In this document: positions 23,468 to 32,967 of the stretch, piece by piece
Numbering within the stretch: position 1 is the stretch's first letter
How the letters are laid out: the number at the start of each line of letters is the position of its first letter
Assembly: GCF_019059575.1 (NCBI RefSeq)
Contig: NW_024883464.1
Coordinates: 17,464 to 81,463, forward strand
DNA from: Amphibalanus amphitrite
Lineage: Eukaryota; Arthropoda; Thecostraca; Balanomorpha; Balanidae
Length of the DNA: 64,000 nucleotides
Direction of reading: 5' to 3'
Program-made: the position numbers and the translations under genes
The notes under the pieces: model-generated
What the model was told of the DNA's origin: nothing
What the model saw: only the letters and a program-made list of their open reading frames with translations
Database searches by the model: none

Positions 23468-24780
23468 CTTTGTTCACGAATGTTCCAATCAACGAAACGA
23501 TCGATATTATCTTAGATGAAGTGTATGAGAAACGTAGCAATGGCCTTCCTGCTCTAAACTTGTCTAGAAATATCCTTGAAAGACTCCTCAAAGCATGTAC
23601 TAAAGATGCACCATTCAGGGGACCAGATGGACAACTGTATGTCCAAAAGGAAGGCGTGGCCATGGGGTCACCCTTGGGACCCCTCTTTGCCAACTTTTAC
23701 ATGGCGCACGTCGAAAATCATGTCCTCAGCGACCCCGACATCGCCCCGAGCACTTACGTGCGATATGTAGACGACTGTTTTGTGGATGTAAACGACCGTG
23801 AGCATTTGCTGAAACTTGTGAACGAATTCGAATCGAACTCCGTACTGACCTTCACTTACGAATTAAGTCGCGACGATGTTTTGCCCTTCCTTGACGTGCT
23901 AGTAGAAAGAGGTGCAAACCAGTATCACACAAGTGTGTACCGCAAACCCACCAACACAGGCCAAACACTTAACGCTAACAGCGAATGCCCGAGTAGGTAC
24001 AAGACCAGTGTGATCCGAGCATTTGTCAAAAGGGCAATCCGTACTTGCTCCACCAACAAGAGCATGCACGAAGAGTTTATGCGCCTCAAACAGCTCCTAG
24101 TTAACAATGGTTACAGCAATGGAGACATAGACTCAGAAATCCAACGACAACTTGACACAAAATACAACGACACAAACATGCAGGAGTTGCAGGGCACATC
24201 ACACCACCTATATTACCGCAACTTCATGAACACAGAATATGAGAAAGACGAGCGGATACTTAAACACATCATTACGAAAAACGTAGAATGCAAGGACAAG
24301 TCTGACAAACTCATGCTCCACATTTACTATCAGAGCACAAAGACGAAACATCTGGTCATGAAAAACAACCCGATTGAGACTAAGCGGCTCATGCGTACCA
24401 ACGTAGTGTACCAATTTGACTGTCCCTCTGAAGATTGCAGGCTTCAGAACATCAGCTACGTTGGATACACATGCACCACTTTGTCTCGTCGTCTGACCAT
24501 GCACAAACAGGAGGGAGCAATCAAGACACACATGCTGGAGAAACACAACATTAGACTGACAAGAGAACACCTGGTAGAAAACACGTCGATCATCCACTCC
24601 AACCGTGACCCCAGACGCGTAGAGATCACAGAGGCCATACACATCAGAGACCACACACCAAGCATCAATGAACAGAAAAACGCACGCCTAGAAAAACTGG
24701 CTCTCTGGGGTACAATGCAGCACACATCACACCCACAAACACGCAGAACAACACCAACACAAGCTACCCAACCCGACTAG
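23468..24780 (+). CDS. PLE-C: RT/GIY-YIG C-terminal fragment, plus strand
   Basis: Plus-strand copy starting in RT motif A (LFTNVPINE) and running uninterrupted through motif B, YVDD and the GIY-YIG region to the normal stop. Residues are identical to PLE-B. An upstream ATG at 23434 lies in reversed PLE-A sequence and is not a natural start. It is followed by the usual 3' UTR, hammerhead and a repeated ORF start. Confidence 0.9.
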
Positions 24781-24917
24781 CGCTATGTGTGACGTGATCA
24801 TATTTACTGTTGTAGTATAGCGCGCTGAAACTGAAAGTGTTATTTATGATTTTACTCGTGACCTGTATATTGTTTTTCAAACGTGTCCATGTACGCATTA
24901 TTTGAACGAGTGTCTCA

Positions 24918-24965
24918 CAGTGTACTTGAAAATGAATGTATAATACATTCGAAACGCGTCGAACT
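24918..24965 (+). ncRNA. Hammerhead-type ribozyme, PLE-C (U3-A8 core)
   Basis: Core UUGAAAA at 24926-24932, extra U, 7-bp stem II, GAAA at 24951-24954, stem III ACGCGU, C. The ATG of the next ORF start lies at 24983. Confidence 0.65.
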
Positions 24966-24982
24966 TTAACGAATATTTTTAC

Positions 24983-25132
24983 ATGAACTTTGCCGATCTG
25001 ATACATCGTATTGACGAAAACAGCAAGAAAATAGTCAATAAGATCATAAAAACACAAACAAAGCTTTCGAAATGTGAAAGTGCTATTACGTTTAATGGTC
25101 TTTGTCTAAAAGAAGATTTATTGCCGAAGTTT

Positions 25133-25136
<4 letters not shown>
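24983..25136 (+). CDS. PLE-C pseudo-LTR: repeated ORF start ending at (TA)n
   Basis: About 51 codons identical to the PLE-B N-terminus (MNFADL to LLPKFTN) run directly into (TA)n. It is not a gene but the 3' pseudo-LTR end. Equivalent pieces of other families end at nearly the same codon, at 18174, 19355, 26754, 30302, 31998 and 41314. Confidence 0.88.

Positions 25137-25218
<82 letters not shown>
25137..25218. repeat. (TA)n microsatellite
   Basis: Pure TA run between the PLE-C 3' end and a minus-oriented PLE end fragment. Confidence 0.99.
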
Positions 25219-25220
<2 letters not shown>

Positions 25221-25291
25221 GAATAGTTCGGAAGCAGGTTCTCTTTTATGCAAGTTTTGTTAAACACAACAGCATAACAACAGCAACAGCA

Positions 25292-25293
<2 letters not shown>
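25219..25293 (-). mobile_element. PLE pseudo-LTR end fragment (family J)
   Basis: The minus-strand translation reads [16 protein letters not shown], matching the ...FN.C...LLP.. end of the repeated ORF start of other PLEs. It is bounded by (TA)n on both sides, so only ~75 bases of this copy remain. Confidence 0.75.

Positions 25294-25382
<89 letters not shown>
25294..25382. repeat. (TA)n microsatellite
   Basis: Pure TA run between fragment J and the minus-strand end of family PLE2. Confidence 0.99.
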
Positions 25383-25384
<2 letters not shown>

Positions 25385-25391
25385 AAAAAGC

Positions 25392-25430
25392 TTCAGACGT
25401 TTCGATAAGTATTATTATCTTCGTCAGAAT
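25392..25430 (-). ncRNA. Hammerhead-type ribozyme, PLE2 family, inverted fragment
   Basis: Core CUGACGA at 25421-25427 (minus), extra A, stem II GAUAA/UUAUC, GAAA, stem III ACGU, C. Nearly the same sequence as 26640-26678 in opposite orientation. The fragment then runs into (TA)n. Confidence 0.65.
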
Positions 25431-25434
25431 AAAT

Positions 25435-25475
25435 AAGCCGTAGGGTATTGCCTTTACGGCAATACCCTACGGCTT
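25435..25475. repeat. Perfect 18-bp-arm palindrome at the PLE2 5' junction
   Basis: AAGCCGTAGGGTATTGCC, five-base loop, then its exact reverse complement. It joins an inverted PLE2-family end fragment (25383-25434) to the 5'-truncated PLE2 coding region. Confidence 0.95.
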
Positions 25476-26298
25476 GGGTCTTCGCATGAAGAGGATCTGT
25501 ACCAGGGAGGATGATTACAGGAAGCACAGGGGTAATCTAAAGGGGAGACTTCTGGAGAGAGGCTACCCGGGTTCTCTAGTCGAAAAGGAGCTTAGAAAGG
25601 TCGATAAGGTCAAAAGGGACACAATTCTAACCAGTAGAAAGAACAGAGATGTACAACAGAGAGTACCACTAGCCCTCACTTACTCCCGCTACCTTCCCAA
25701 CATGACAGCCATTCTTAAAAGCAAGCGGCATCTCCTGCACCGCTCTGAGAGGATGGCTAGCATTTTCCCCTCTGACCCAATGGTAGCGTACAAACGAGGC
25801 AAAAATCTGGAAGACATACTGGTGCATGGTAAGACTAGGCGGGTGATATCTGACGAAGGCGAGCGCAAAGTCCAAAACTGTGGTAAGAGTTGTGTCATTT
25901 GTAAGCGGACATATGCGAGTGGGGAGTTAGTGCAGGGACCGAGACATGGGTGTGTCACCACTTATGACCGAACGATTGGGTGTAGGAGTGTAAATGTGAT
26001 ATATGGGACATGGTGCAATGTGTGTCGATGTGTGTGCTATGTGGGTGAGACGGGCGGCTGTCTGTACACTCGCATCCATAACCACCTGTAGTCGATAAGG
26101 GCCAGTAATCCTGCTGTGTCCCTCCCGGTTCGGCTCCACTTTCTTGCCCCGGGACATAGTATAGATGATGTGTGAGTCGTCGGGCTAGAAAGAGTGTGGA
26201 GCCAAGATGTCGAGTACAGGCGGTCAAGAGAGAAGCGGTGGATGAATCTGCTGGGAACGCAAGGCGGAAAGGAGGGAATGAACAAGCGCTACGGATGA
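25474..26298 (+). pseudogene. PLE2: GIY-YIG-bearing PLE C-terminal fragment, broken
   Basis: The open frame 25474-26091 carries RVPLALTYSRYLPN, SIFPSDPMVAYKRG, Cys-rich CGKSCVICKR and the GIY-YIG start VNVIYGTWCNVCRCVCYVGET...RIHNH. After a stop the same frame continues to about 26298 with further recognisable endonuclease sequence (PVRLHF.APGHSIDD, then EKRWMNLLGT). The GIY-YIG style (YVGETGG.L..RI) differs from the LSRRL type of the neighbouring PLEs, so this is another PLE lineage. It is truncated before the RT catalytic motifs and no longer codes for a complete protein. Confidence 0.8.
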
Positions 26299-26639
26299 AC
26301 GGGTGTCGGCTGGCGACGAGTTAGACTGACCCGCAGGGCACAGCCGTCAGGCGGCACAGCCTACCACAAAATCTTAAATTAAAATGTCTTCACAAAATTT
26401 GGAACCGCAACGCGGCCGGAGGGATCCGGTGATTATGGAACAGGCGTGTATGTCATCGTGTGTAAATTTGAGTCGTTTTTGGTTGGTAGGAGACCGCGTA
26501 GTACGTATATTGTCTGAATTTCCTGTTCTGTTTTAATGCGTACATTTTATTGGACGTGCACGAATATGTTTATCACGCTCATGTTGATATGTGCGCCACG
26601 TACGTGTTGTGTTGTGCGGCGAAACGATGAGGCCATTTA

Positions 26640-26678
26640 TTCTGACGAAGATAATGATACTTATCGAAACGTCTGAAG
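26640..26678 (+). ncRNA. Hammerhead-type ribozyme, PLE2 3' end
   Basis: Core CUGACGA at 26642-26648, extra A, stem II GAUAA/UUAUC (26650-26665), GAAA, stem III ACGU, C (predicted cleavage). (TA)n begins about 16 bases further on. Stem I is not convincing by eye. Confidence 0.62.
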
Positions 26679-26684
26679 TTTTTT

Positions 26685-26686
<2 letters not shown>

Positions 26687-26753
<67 letters not shown>
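26687..26753. repeat. (TA)n tract between convergent PLE2 and PLE-D ends
   Basis: TA run. On its left is the plus-strand PLE2 end, on its right the minus-strand PLE-D pseudo-LTR end (FNDQCIKNNLLPKY). Confidence 0.99.
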
Positions 26754-26759
<6 letters not shown>

Positions 26760-26945
26760 TTCGGAAGCAGATTGTTTTTGATGCATTGATCATTGAATAA
26801 AACAGCGGCTTCAGCATTGATTATTTTCTTCGTTGTGCTCTCGATGTTACGAATCACTTTTTTACCGATGGCTGTGTGCTTAGCAAGCAAAGATCCTAAA
26901 GTCATGATGACAAGTAAAGTAAAGTAGCGCATGTTGATATATTGG

Positions 26946-26990
26946 GTAAACTCAACGTTTCATCTCTCATGAGACATTATCAAGAGTGAA
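26946..26990 (-). ncRNA. Hammerhead-type ribozyme, PLE-D (U3-A8 core)
   Basis: Core UUGAUAA at 26977-26983 (minus), extra U, stem II GUCUC/GAGAU, GAAA at 26958-26961, stem III ACGU, U. Stem I has four pairs (ACUC before the core, GAGU after cleavage). The ATG at 26932 lies ~21 bases downstream of the predicted cleavage. Confidence 0.7.
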
Positions 26991-27354
26991 TATACAATTT
27001 GTTAATGGTGAGAACATGGTGCTTATCAAGTTATCCCAGACATGTTTGCCCGTATCATATAATATATCGCAATATAATCTCACTTCGCTCGATGAACTAC
27101 AGTCCTAAATACACAAGATTGTCACAAATCTGTCTCCTTATAATAGCAAAAAGTGCAATGATTTTATACGCTCGTGAAGAGTGTGCAACAGAATCTACAG
27201 TTGGCTGATACGCATCCCGCTAAGTAAACTACGAGACATATCGTGCATAGGAATACCGGACATATTTACAATGCAATATTGAACTCGACACTTACAAATA
27301 CACACACATACTCACATATCTACAGTCTTTCACAACGTCGCTGTCATCCTACGT

Positions 27355-28521
27355 TCACCGCGGTCCTATCACTTGGCCTTCATAAAGCGTGAGCGTTCCT
27401 CGTGCATTGACTTGACGATTTATGGTTGGGTCGTGGTCTCTGATGTAAATAGATTCTAATACTTGTAGTTTTCTACGGTTTTGACATCTGTCTAATATGC
27501 TCATGTTGTCTACAGCCTGTTTCCTAGTTAGTCGCTGGCCGTGAGTTGTTTCTGTGTGCGTTTTTATGCCACCGTTTTGTAAATGCATTGTGATCCTTCT
27601 GCTGAGCGAAGTGGTGGTGAGTCCGATGTATTTACAGTTAGAGCGGAGCGCGCAGTCTCCGATAGGACACTTATAACTGTAAATTACATTGCACTGTTTC
27701 AGGAGTGACGTGTCGCGTGATGGGTTGTTGTTCATGATGAGGGATCGCGTGGTGGGGTTTCGGTAATATATGATGAGTTTCAGCTTGTCTCCTGGAGTCA
27801 CCGGTTTGCAGTGTTTTCGTACTATGGATTGAAGTACCTTTTCATCGGTTTTGTATGAATGAGACATGCTATTTTGATAGAACAATTTGTGTGTGGTGTT
27901 TGTGCTGCTTTTTGGTTCATCAGGCTGGCTGACCTTATGAAGCGCGTCTTTGATGCATTTGTCCACAACTGCGATGGGGTAGTCGTTGTTGACCAAAAGC
28001 TGCTTAACTCGGCGTAACTCTGCATGTAACAGTGTCCAAGAGGAGGAGTGCTTGATTGCTCGTTTGACATACGCACTGATTACACTGTCTTTGTACCTAT
28101 CCGGGCAGATGCTGGAGCCGTTTAGACACCTACCCAAATCTGTGGGCTTGCGATAGACAGTGGTTTGGAATGATCCACTGCTACCGTCCAAGGAAACGTC
28201 AAGAAAGTTGATTTTGTCAGCTACACTCAGTTCTGTGGTGAAGTCTAGCCCTGACGTGTGCTCTAGCTGGGTTTTGAGTAGATTCAAGTGGTCCTGGTCG
28301 CGCACGTCTACGAGAATGTCGTCTATGTAGCGACAGTACAGGGCAGGCTGTTCTACAGCTTCACCACCCAACACCACCTGCTCAGTGTGGGCCATGAATG
28401 CCTCGGCAAACAAGACCCCCAAAGGCGACCCCATAGCGATGCCGTCAATCTGGTAGAATAGGCTACCATCAGGGGAGCGGAAGGGTGCTTTAGTGGTGCA
28501 AAGTCGCAACATGGCGCGCAT
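27355..28521 (-). CDS. PLE-D reverse transcriptase/GIY-YIG C-terminal fragment
   Basis: The 388-codon uninterrupted frame has motif [17 protein letters not shown] (~28-43), YIDD in motif C (a conservative variant of YVDD), INFLDVSLDG, CPIGDC and the GIY-YIG-like [14 protein letters not shown], ending TLYEGQVIGPR. It is closest by eye to PLE-F (same GVLFA variant of motif B, same C-terminal GTL.L style) and more distant from PLE-B and PLE-E. Motif A and the N-terminus are missing through 5' truncation. The ATG is not a natural start; similarity begins at about 28540. Confidence 0.88.
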   Translation of the reverse strand: MRAMLRLCTTKAPFRSPDGSLFYQIDGIAMGSPLGVLFAEAFMAHTEQVVLGGEAVEQPALYCRYIDDILVDVRDQDHLNLLKTQLEHTSGLDFTTELSVADKINFLDVSLDGSSGSFQTTVYRKPTDLGRCLNGSSICPDRYKDSVISAYVKRAIKHSSSWTLLHAELRRVKQLLVNNDYPIAVVDKCIKDALHKVSQPDEPKSSTNTTHKLFYQNSMSHSYKTDEKVLQSIVRKHCKPVTPGDKLKLIIYYRNPTTRSLIMNNNPSRDTSLLKQCNVIYSYKCPIGDCALRSNCKYIGLTTTSLSRRITMHLQNGGIKTHTETTHGQRLTRKQAVDNMSILDRCQNRRKLQVLESIYIRDHDPTINRQVNARGTLTLYEGQVIGPR

Positions 28522-28560
28522 GGTGTGCTCGGGGATCTCCGGCGGTGCCAGTTGACCGTT

Positions 28561-28593
28561 ACGGTACGCGAACTGGTGGAGTTCGCGTACCGT
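28561..28593. repeat. Perfect 14-bp-arm palindrome at the PLE-D 5' end
   Basis: ACGGTACGCGAACT, loop GGTGG, then its exact reverse complement. It marks the 5' truncation of PLE-D and its boundary with PLE-E. Confidence 0.93.
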
Positions 28594-28840
28594 ACTTGGT
28601 TTCGTCGTTCAAGATGTTGTCCATCTTCTCTTGATAGTCTTCTTTGTTCATGATGACGTAAACTGAAGACTTATCCGCTCTTCTTATCACTATTCTTTCA
28701 TCCTCTCTCAGTTCCTTTGCGGCCCGGAAAAGTGCTCTAGACATTATCTTACTTTTACATCTGTCACGTACCCTTGAACTTTCGCCCACAAGTCTGTCTC
28801 GGAGATTGGGATTCACATCGACTTTCTTTTCACTTTGTAG
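28594..28840 (-). mobile_element. Inverted 5' piece of PLE-E (pre-RT region)
   Basis: The minus-strand translation reads PLLQSEKKVDVNPNLRDR, then REDERIVIRRADKSS and VYVIMNKEDY, aligning with residues ~195-280 of the 833-residue PLE. It is head-to-head with the plus-strand C-terminal part beginning at 28841, a 5' inversion as twin priming or snap-back would leave. Whether it belongs to the same insertion as PLE-E is inferred from abutment. Confidence 0.75.
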
Positions 28841-29925
28841 CAATGGGCTCACCTCTAGGACCATTATTTGCCAATTTTTATATGGCCGCACTTGACGGCA
28901 AGATCCTTTCTGATCCACAAATAGCACCAAACATGTATTGTAGGTACGTGGATGACGTGTTCGTGGACGTTCGAAGCGTTGAGCATCTACATCAAATCAT
29001 ACAGGCTATGGAAAACAATTCAGTGCTTAGATTTACCTATGAGCTTAGTATTGAAAATAAGATCCCATTCTTAGATGTTATGGTCCATGGCGATGGTGAC
29101 AAGTTTTCAACCACTGTTTACAGGAAAAAGACCGATGCTGGCAAATGTCTCAACGCTGATAGTGAGTGCCCTGACAGATACAAAAAGAGTGTGATAAAAT
29201 CATTCATCAGGAGAGCGATGAATCATTGCTCATCTTGGTCAGATTTGGACCAAGAATTTACCAGAATCAAGCAGATTCTGGTAAATAATGGTTACTCAAA
29301 CGCGGAAGTTGATAGTGAAATAAGGCTGTTCTTGAACAAACATCAAACTTCTAAAAGCAGCATCACAGGTGAGAACAGGAAAAACAGCATCGTTTTATAT
29401 CATCGTAACCATATGTCATCAGCATACAAAGTTGACGAAAGAGTTCTACGGGACATTGTTTATGAGAACGTCAAATGCGCGAATTCCAATGACAAACTTG
29501 AATTGGTAATCTATTATCGCAACAGAAAAACTCAACAACTTCTTGTGAAAAACAATCCATATGATAAAGGCAACGCACTGAAACGCTCCAATGTAGTTTA
29601 CCAGTTTTACTGTCCATATGAAGATTGTAGGCTTCATTCAGTAAGCTACATTGGGGTCACGACCACTACACTATCACGTCGCCTCACGATGCATCTACGG
29701 GAAGGTTCACCGAAAGAACACATGCACAGACACCACAACACAACTCTCACAAGGGCACAGTTAGTGGACAACACAATTATTATTGATTCGGCTGACTGTC
29801 AAACACGTTTACACATTCTCGAAGCGCTCCACATCAAAGACAAAGCCCCAACAATCAACAAACAGATCGCATCATCGGCAGTTACACTGGCCCTCTGGGG
29901 AGGAGGAGGGGCAGCTAATAGATAG
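28841..29925 (+). CDS. PLE-E reverse transcriptase/GIY-YIG C-terminal fragment
   Basis: From 28841 the plus-strand frame encodes motif [37 protein letters not shown] and the GIY-YIG-like SYIGVTTTTLSRRL, then LEALHIKDKAPTINKQ and a stop after ALWGGGGAANR. An ATG further upstream at 28774 falls in the inverted piece and is not real. The frame is uninterrupted. It is followed by a ~210-base 3' UTR, hammerhead, repeated ORF start and (TA)n. Motif A is lost by the 5' inversion. Confidence 0.88.
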
Positions 29926-30128
29926 GTCAATCTGATAGATAGGCCTGTGATCTACTTGTGCTGTTTACTTGTATGTATGTGTACCTACATATGAAGATGA
30001 CTGTAAGCATTGCCGCGTGCTGATTGTATGAATTTTGTAACGTTCTGTCCTTTAGACAAACGAAAATATGTATTTTGTACTCGACTGCGATGTAACGATA
30101 ATGATGCAACGATATTTATGTGTTAAAC

Positions 30129-30185
30129 GCTCAATTTCTGACGATGAAACATGGAATGTTTCGAAACATTAAATAAAAAATGAGC
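30129..30185 (+). ncRNA. Hammerhead-type ribozyme, PLE-E
   Basis: Core CUGACGA at 30138-30144, extra U, strong stem II GAAACAU/AUGUUUC (30146-30162), GAAA, imperfect stem III ACAU, U. Stem I pairs AUUU with AAAU plus an outer GCUCA/UGAGC helix. The outer strand overlaps the ATG at 30180, so folding could mask the start codon. Confidence 0.7.
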
Positions 30186-30298
30186 ATAGGAGAAATCCTT
30201 TTTACACTTCCAAGACAGGTCAAGAAAACGATACGAAAAATCGAAACAACTCAGCGGAAACTGGTGAAAGCGAAAAGTGCATTGGTCTTCAATGAAAC

Positions 30299-30302
<4 letters not shown>
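30180..30302 (+). CDS. PLE-E pseudo-LTR: repeated ORF start
   Basis: About 41 codons (MSIGEILFT...KSALVFNETD) similar to other PLE N-termini, running into (TA)n. Not a complete gene. Confidence 0.8.

Positions 30303-30370
<68 letters not shown>
30303..30370. repeat. (TA)n microsatellite
   Basis: Pure TA run between the 3' end of PLE-E and the 5'-truncated start of PLE-F, both on the plus strand. Confidence 0.99.
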
Positions 30371-30372
<2 letters not shown>

Positions 30373-30443
30373 CTTTCGTACAGCCCCAGCCCTCGTAGTA
30401 CAGCCCCAAGGGTGATCTGTACTATCAAGTAGACGGCGTCTCG

Positions 30444-31520
30444 ATGGGGTCCCCCCTAGGCGTTCTGTTTGCGCAGGCTTATATGTCACATGTTGAAGAA
30501 GCGGCGCTACAGGCAGATGACTACAACGCACCACCGCTTTACTGCAGATATGTGGACGACGTGCTGGTTGACATAGCGGACGAGACCTCCCTGATTGAAC
30601 TAAAGACAAGGCTAGAACGTATATCTGGCCTGGGTTTCACTGTCGACACAGGGGCTGAAAACAAAATTAACTTCTTGGACGTATCCATCGATGGGAACTG
30701 CCGCCCATTCCATACCAAAGTCTATCGGAAGCCCACAGATTTAGGATTCTGTTTGAACGGTAGCAGCCAGTGTCCGGATAGATACAAAGACAGCGTGATA
30801 AAGGCTTATGTCCACAGGGCTATAAAACACTGTTCTTCTTGGACCGGGTTAGACAGTGAACTAAGGAGGGTCAAACAGCTTCTTGCAAACAACAACTACC
30901 CAGTACAGGTGGTAGACAGGCACATCTCTGACGCGATCTCAAAGTACGTATCACCTCCATGTCCTCAAAACGAACAGGCGACAACACTGAAACTGTTTTA
31001 CAAGAACAGCATGTCCACGGCCTATAAGACAGACGAAAAGGTTCTCCGTAACATCGTGAGAAAATTCTGCAAGCCCGTAAATTCCAGTGACCTCTTGAAA
31101 CTGATAATTTATTATCAGAGCCCAAACACCCGCTCACTCGTCATGACAAACAACCTGTCGCTAGACAGGTCAGTACTAAAACAATCCGATGTAGTTTACC
31201 AATATAGATGCACCCTCGGAGACTGTGCGCTCCGAAATAATGGTACTTACATAGGATTGACAACCTCCCTCAGCAGACGCATCACTTTGCACTTGCAAAG
31301 CGGTGGACCCAAGACACACACTCAGAACTACCACAACACAACGCTTACACGACAACTCATGGTCAGAAACACTACCATCATCGACAGATGCCATGACACT
31401 CGACGTCTCCGTGCACTGGAAGCCGTTTATATACGGGATAAAGACCCTATCATCAACACTCAAGTAAACGCAAGAGGCACCCTGTCTCTCTTTGATGGGG
31501 TCCCCCTGGGTCCCAGATAA
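30444..31520 (+). CDS. PLE-F reverse transcriptase/GIY-YIG C-terminal fragment
   Basis: The 358-codon frame starts inside motif B (MGSPLGVLFAQAYM) and continues with YVDD (~35-38), INFLDVSIDG, CTLGDC and the GIY-YIG-like TYIGLTTSLSRRI, ending SLFDGVPLGPR. It is close to PLE-D in sequence and C-terminus. The region just upstream (30400-30443) is in-frame PLE sequence (LYYQVDGVS), so the ATG is only the first internal Met. The frame is uninterrupted; motif A is missing. Confidence 0.87.
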   Translation: MGSPLGVLFAQAYMSHVEEAALQADDYNAPPLYCRYVDDVLVDIADETSLIELKTRLERISGLGFTVDTGAENKINFLDVSIDGNCRPFHTKVYRKPTDLGFCLNGSSQCPDRYKDSVIKAYVHRAIKHCSSWTGLDSELRRVKQLLANNNYPVQVVDRHISDAISKYVSPPCPQNEQATTLKLFYKNSMSTAYKTDEKVLRNIVRKFCKPVNSSDLLKLIIYYQSPNTRSLVMTNNLSLDRSVLKQSDVVYQYRCTLGDCALRNNGTYIGLTTSLSRRITLHLQSGGPKTHTQNYHNTTLTRQLMVRNTTIIDRCHDTRRLRALEAVYIRDKDPIINTQVNARGTLSLFDGVPLGPR

Positions 31521-31795
31521 GTGAATGGTATGTACCTACTGGTATATATGTGCACAATGTGAGGCATAGGTGCACTGAAAGCTTGGTAGAGCTTCGAACG
31601 TTTTATCACGCGATTTTGCATGGTTTGTGATTAAAACGATTGTGTTTTGTGACGATTGCGCCAACCGATATTTATGTGCCGACCTGACCGATATACGACA
31701 TTTTTGCGCTATTTGTGTTAATCATGACTGGTATAAAAGGTATCACTTAGTGTGTTATTTACCTATGTATTATGTAAATATTAGCGCCACTGCTG

Positions 31796-31838
31796 AATTG
31801 ATCCTGATGATGTCAGATGCTTGACGAAACGTTGAAAT
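31796..31838 (+). ncRNA. Hammerhead-type ribozyme, PLE-F
   Basis: Core CUGAUGA at 31804-31810, extra U, stem II GUCA/UGAC (31812-31825), GAAA, stem III ACGU, U. Stem I has only two clear pairs. An ATG follows the predicted cleavage within a few bases (31837). Confidence 0.62.
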
Positions 31839-31995
31839 GTGCACTGCTATACTAATGAAACTACTTTATCTGATAATGACTTTCGGTTCCATCCTTTCTC
31901 AACACACTGTTGAAGATAGACGTCTCATCAGAAGCGTAGAAAGCCTTTCAAGGAAAGTGACCAACACTGAAGCTGCGATTGTATTCAATGAACAA

Positions 31996-31998
<3 letters not shown>
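31837..31998 (+). CDS. PLE-F pseudo-LTR: repeated ORF start
   Basis: About 54 codons with a hydrophobic Met/Leu/Ile-rich start, then RRLIRSVESLSRKV and TEAAIVFNEQC, similar to the PLE-D piece at 26754-26932. Ends at (TA)n. Confidence 0.8.

Positions 31999-32066
<68 letters not shown>
31999..32066. repeat. (TA)n tract at the left edge of the 9.2-kb TIR element
   Basis: TA run closing PLE-F. The TIR element begins GTTACAGGG at the next base. Confidence 0.98.
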
Positions 32067-32069
<3 letters not shown>

Positions 32070-32569
32070 ACAGGGAGTATGCGATTTCAGTTAGTTTGCA
32101 ACGACCCTAGGGTGGTTGTAACCTCCCTGAACGATCAGTTTGTTTGCAACGACCCTAGGGACGTTACAAAATAACTGCTCGTTCCGGGACGTTGTAACGA
32201 AACTAGGGTCGTTGCAACCTCCCTAGTTAGTATGCAACGAACCTAGGGTTGTTGCAAAATAACTAGGGAGTTTAAGAATTCATCGAGTTCGAGTCTCGTT
32301 TCACAGTCAACAACCTTGACCAATGAAAATCTTGTTCAATCTAGTTCAGTTTAAAAGAAAAGGAGAACAAAATTTGAACATTCAGCTCAGGAGTATTTCA
32401 CGACGGCCATCTAGTACACATTTTGTGCAGATTAGGTGCACATTTGATGCAGATTTGTAAATTAGATGGGCATTCGCCAGGAAGTCCTTCGTAAAAATGG
32501 CCATTATCCGCTCGTTTCCAGTCTTTTTGTGATTGTTAAGCTTCAAACATGTGAAATGATAGTGGTCCC

Positions 32570-32960
32570 ATGCATTATGGTGGGTGTCAAGGTCACGTGA
32601 AGGTCCGGTCAATGTCATTGACCTTTGATGACCTCAGTTCATTTCTTCTGGGTTCATATATTTTTAGGCTAGTTTTTGGAGCTGATTTCGAATTTAGCAC
32701 CCATTTGAACATTAACGAAGTAATTTTGGCGCCTTCGTACCATGTCACGAAGCTGTCAGTGGTGGTTGACACCTACTATGGACAGCTAGCAAGACGCCTA
32801 CTGGTTGACCTGACCTGACCTGACCCGACCTGGCCTAAATACATAAAGACATCATCGGTGATCAAAGCTAATATGAAATTTGTGATCAGCGCCCCGAAAA
32901 AACTCGTAACAACCTAACTCTCCAAAGTTTTAACAGGTTTCGATTTTCCCGAACTTTGAA
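32570..32960. repeat. GGTCA-rich body segment of the TIR element
   Basis: The reverse complement matches 44780-45080 inside the TTAA element (blocks TGCATTATGGTGGGTGTCAA, GGTTGACCTGACCTGACC and AAAGACATCATC). Just before it, 32395-32480 resembles the MITE at 50031-50301 (TTCACGACGGCCATCTAG and TGCAGATTAGGTGCACA). Confidence 0.7.
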
Positions 32961-32967
32961 TCACTAA

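Larger units (their letters stand above)
21944..25136. repeat. 3.2-kb near-perfect palindrome of PLE sequence
   Basis: The left arm (about 21944-23467, minus-oriented PLE-B start plus PLE-A) is the reverse complement of the right arm (about 23613-25136, plus-oriented PLE-C). Arms are ~1.52 kb and translate to identical protein. The unpaired centre of ~145 bases (23468-23612) is PLE coding sequence upstream of the arm. The junction shares GAAT between the two joined points. Confidence 0.93.
26754..28560 (-). mobile_element. Penelope-like element PLE-D, 5'-truncated
   Basis: Minus strand: coding region 28521-27355, ~370-bp 3' UTR, hammerhead (26946-26990), repeated ORF start from ATG at 26932 reading MRYFTLLVI...FNDQCIKNNLLPKY, then (TA)n. 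The 5' edge is a palindrome at 28561-28593. It is a separate family from PLE-B by protein sequence. Confidence 0.88.
30371..31998 (+). mobile_element. Penelope-like element PLE-F, 5'-truncated
   Basis: (TA)n, coding region 30444-31520, 3' UTR, hammerhead (31796-31838), repeated ORF start from 31837 (MCTAILMKLL...IVFNEQC), (TA)n. It has the same order of parts as the other PLEs. Just downstream the (TA)n has been entered by the 9.2-kb TIR element. Confidence 0.88.
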
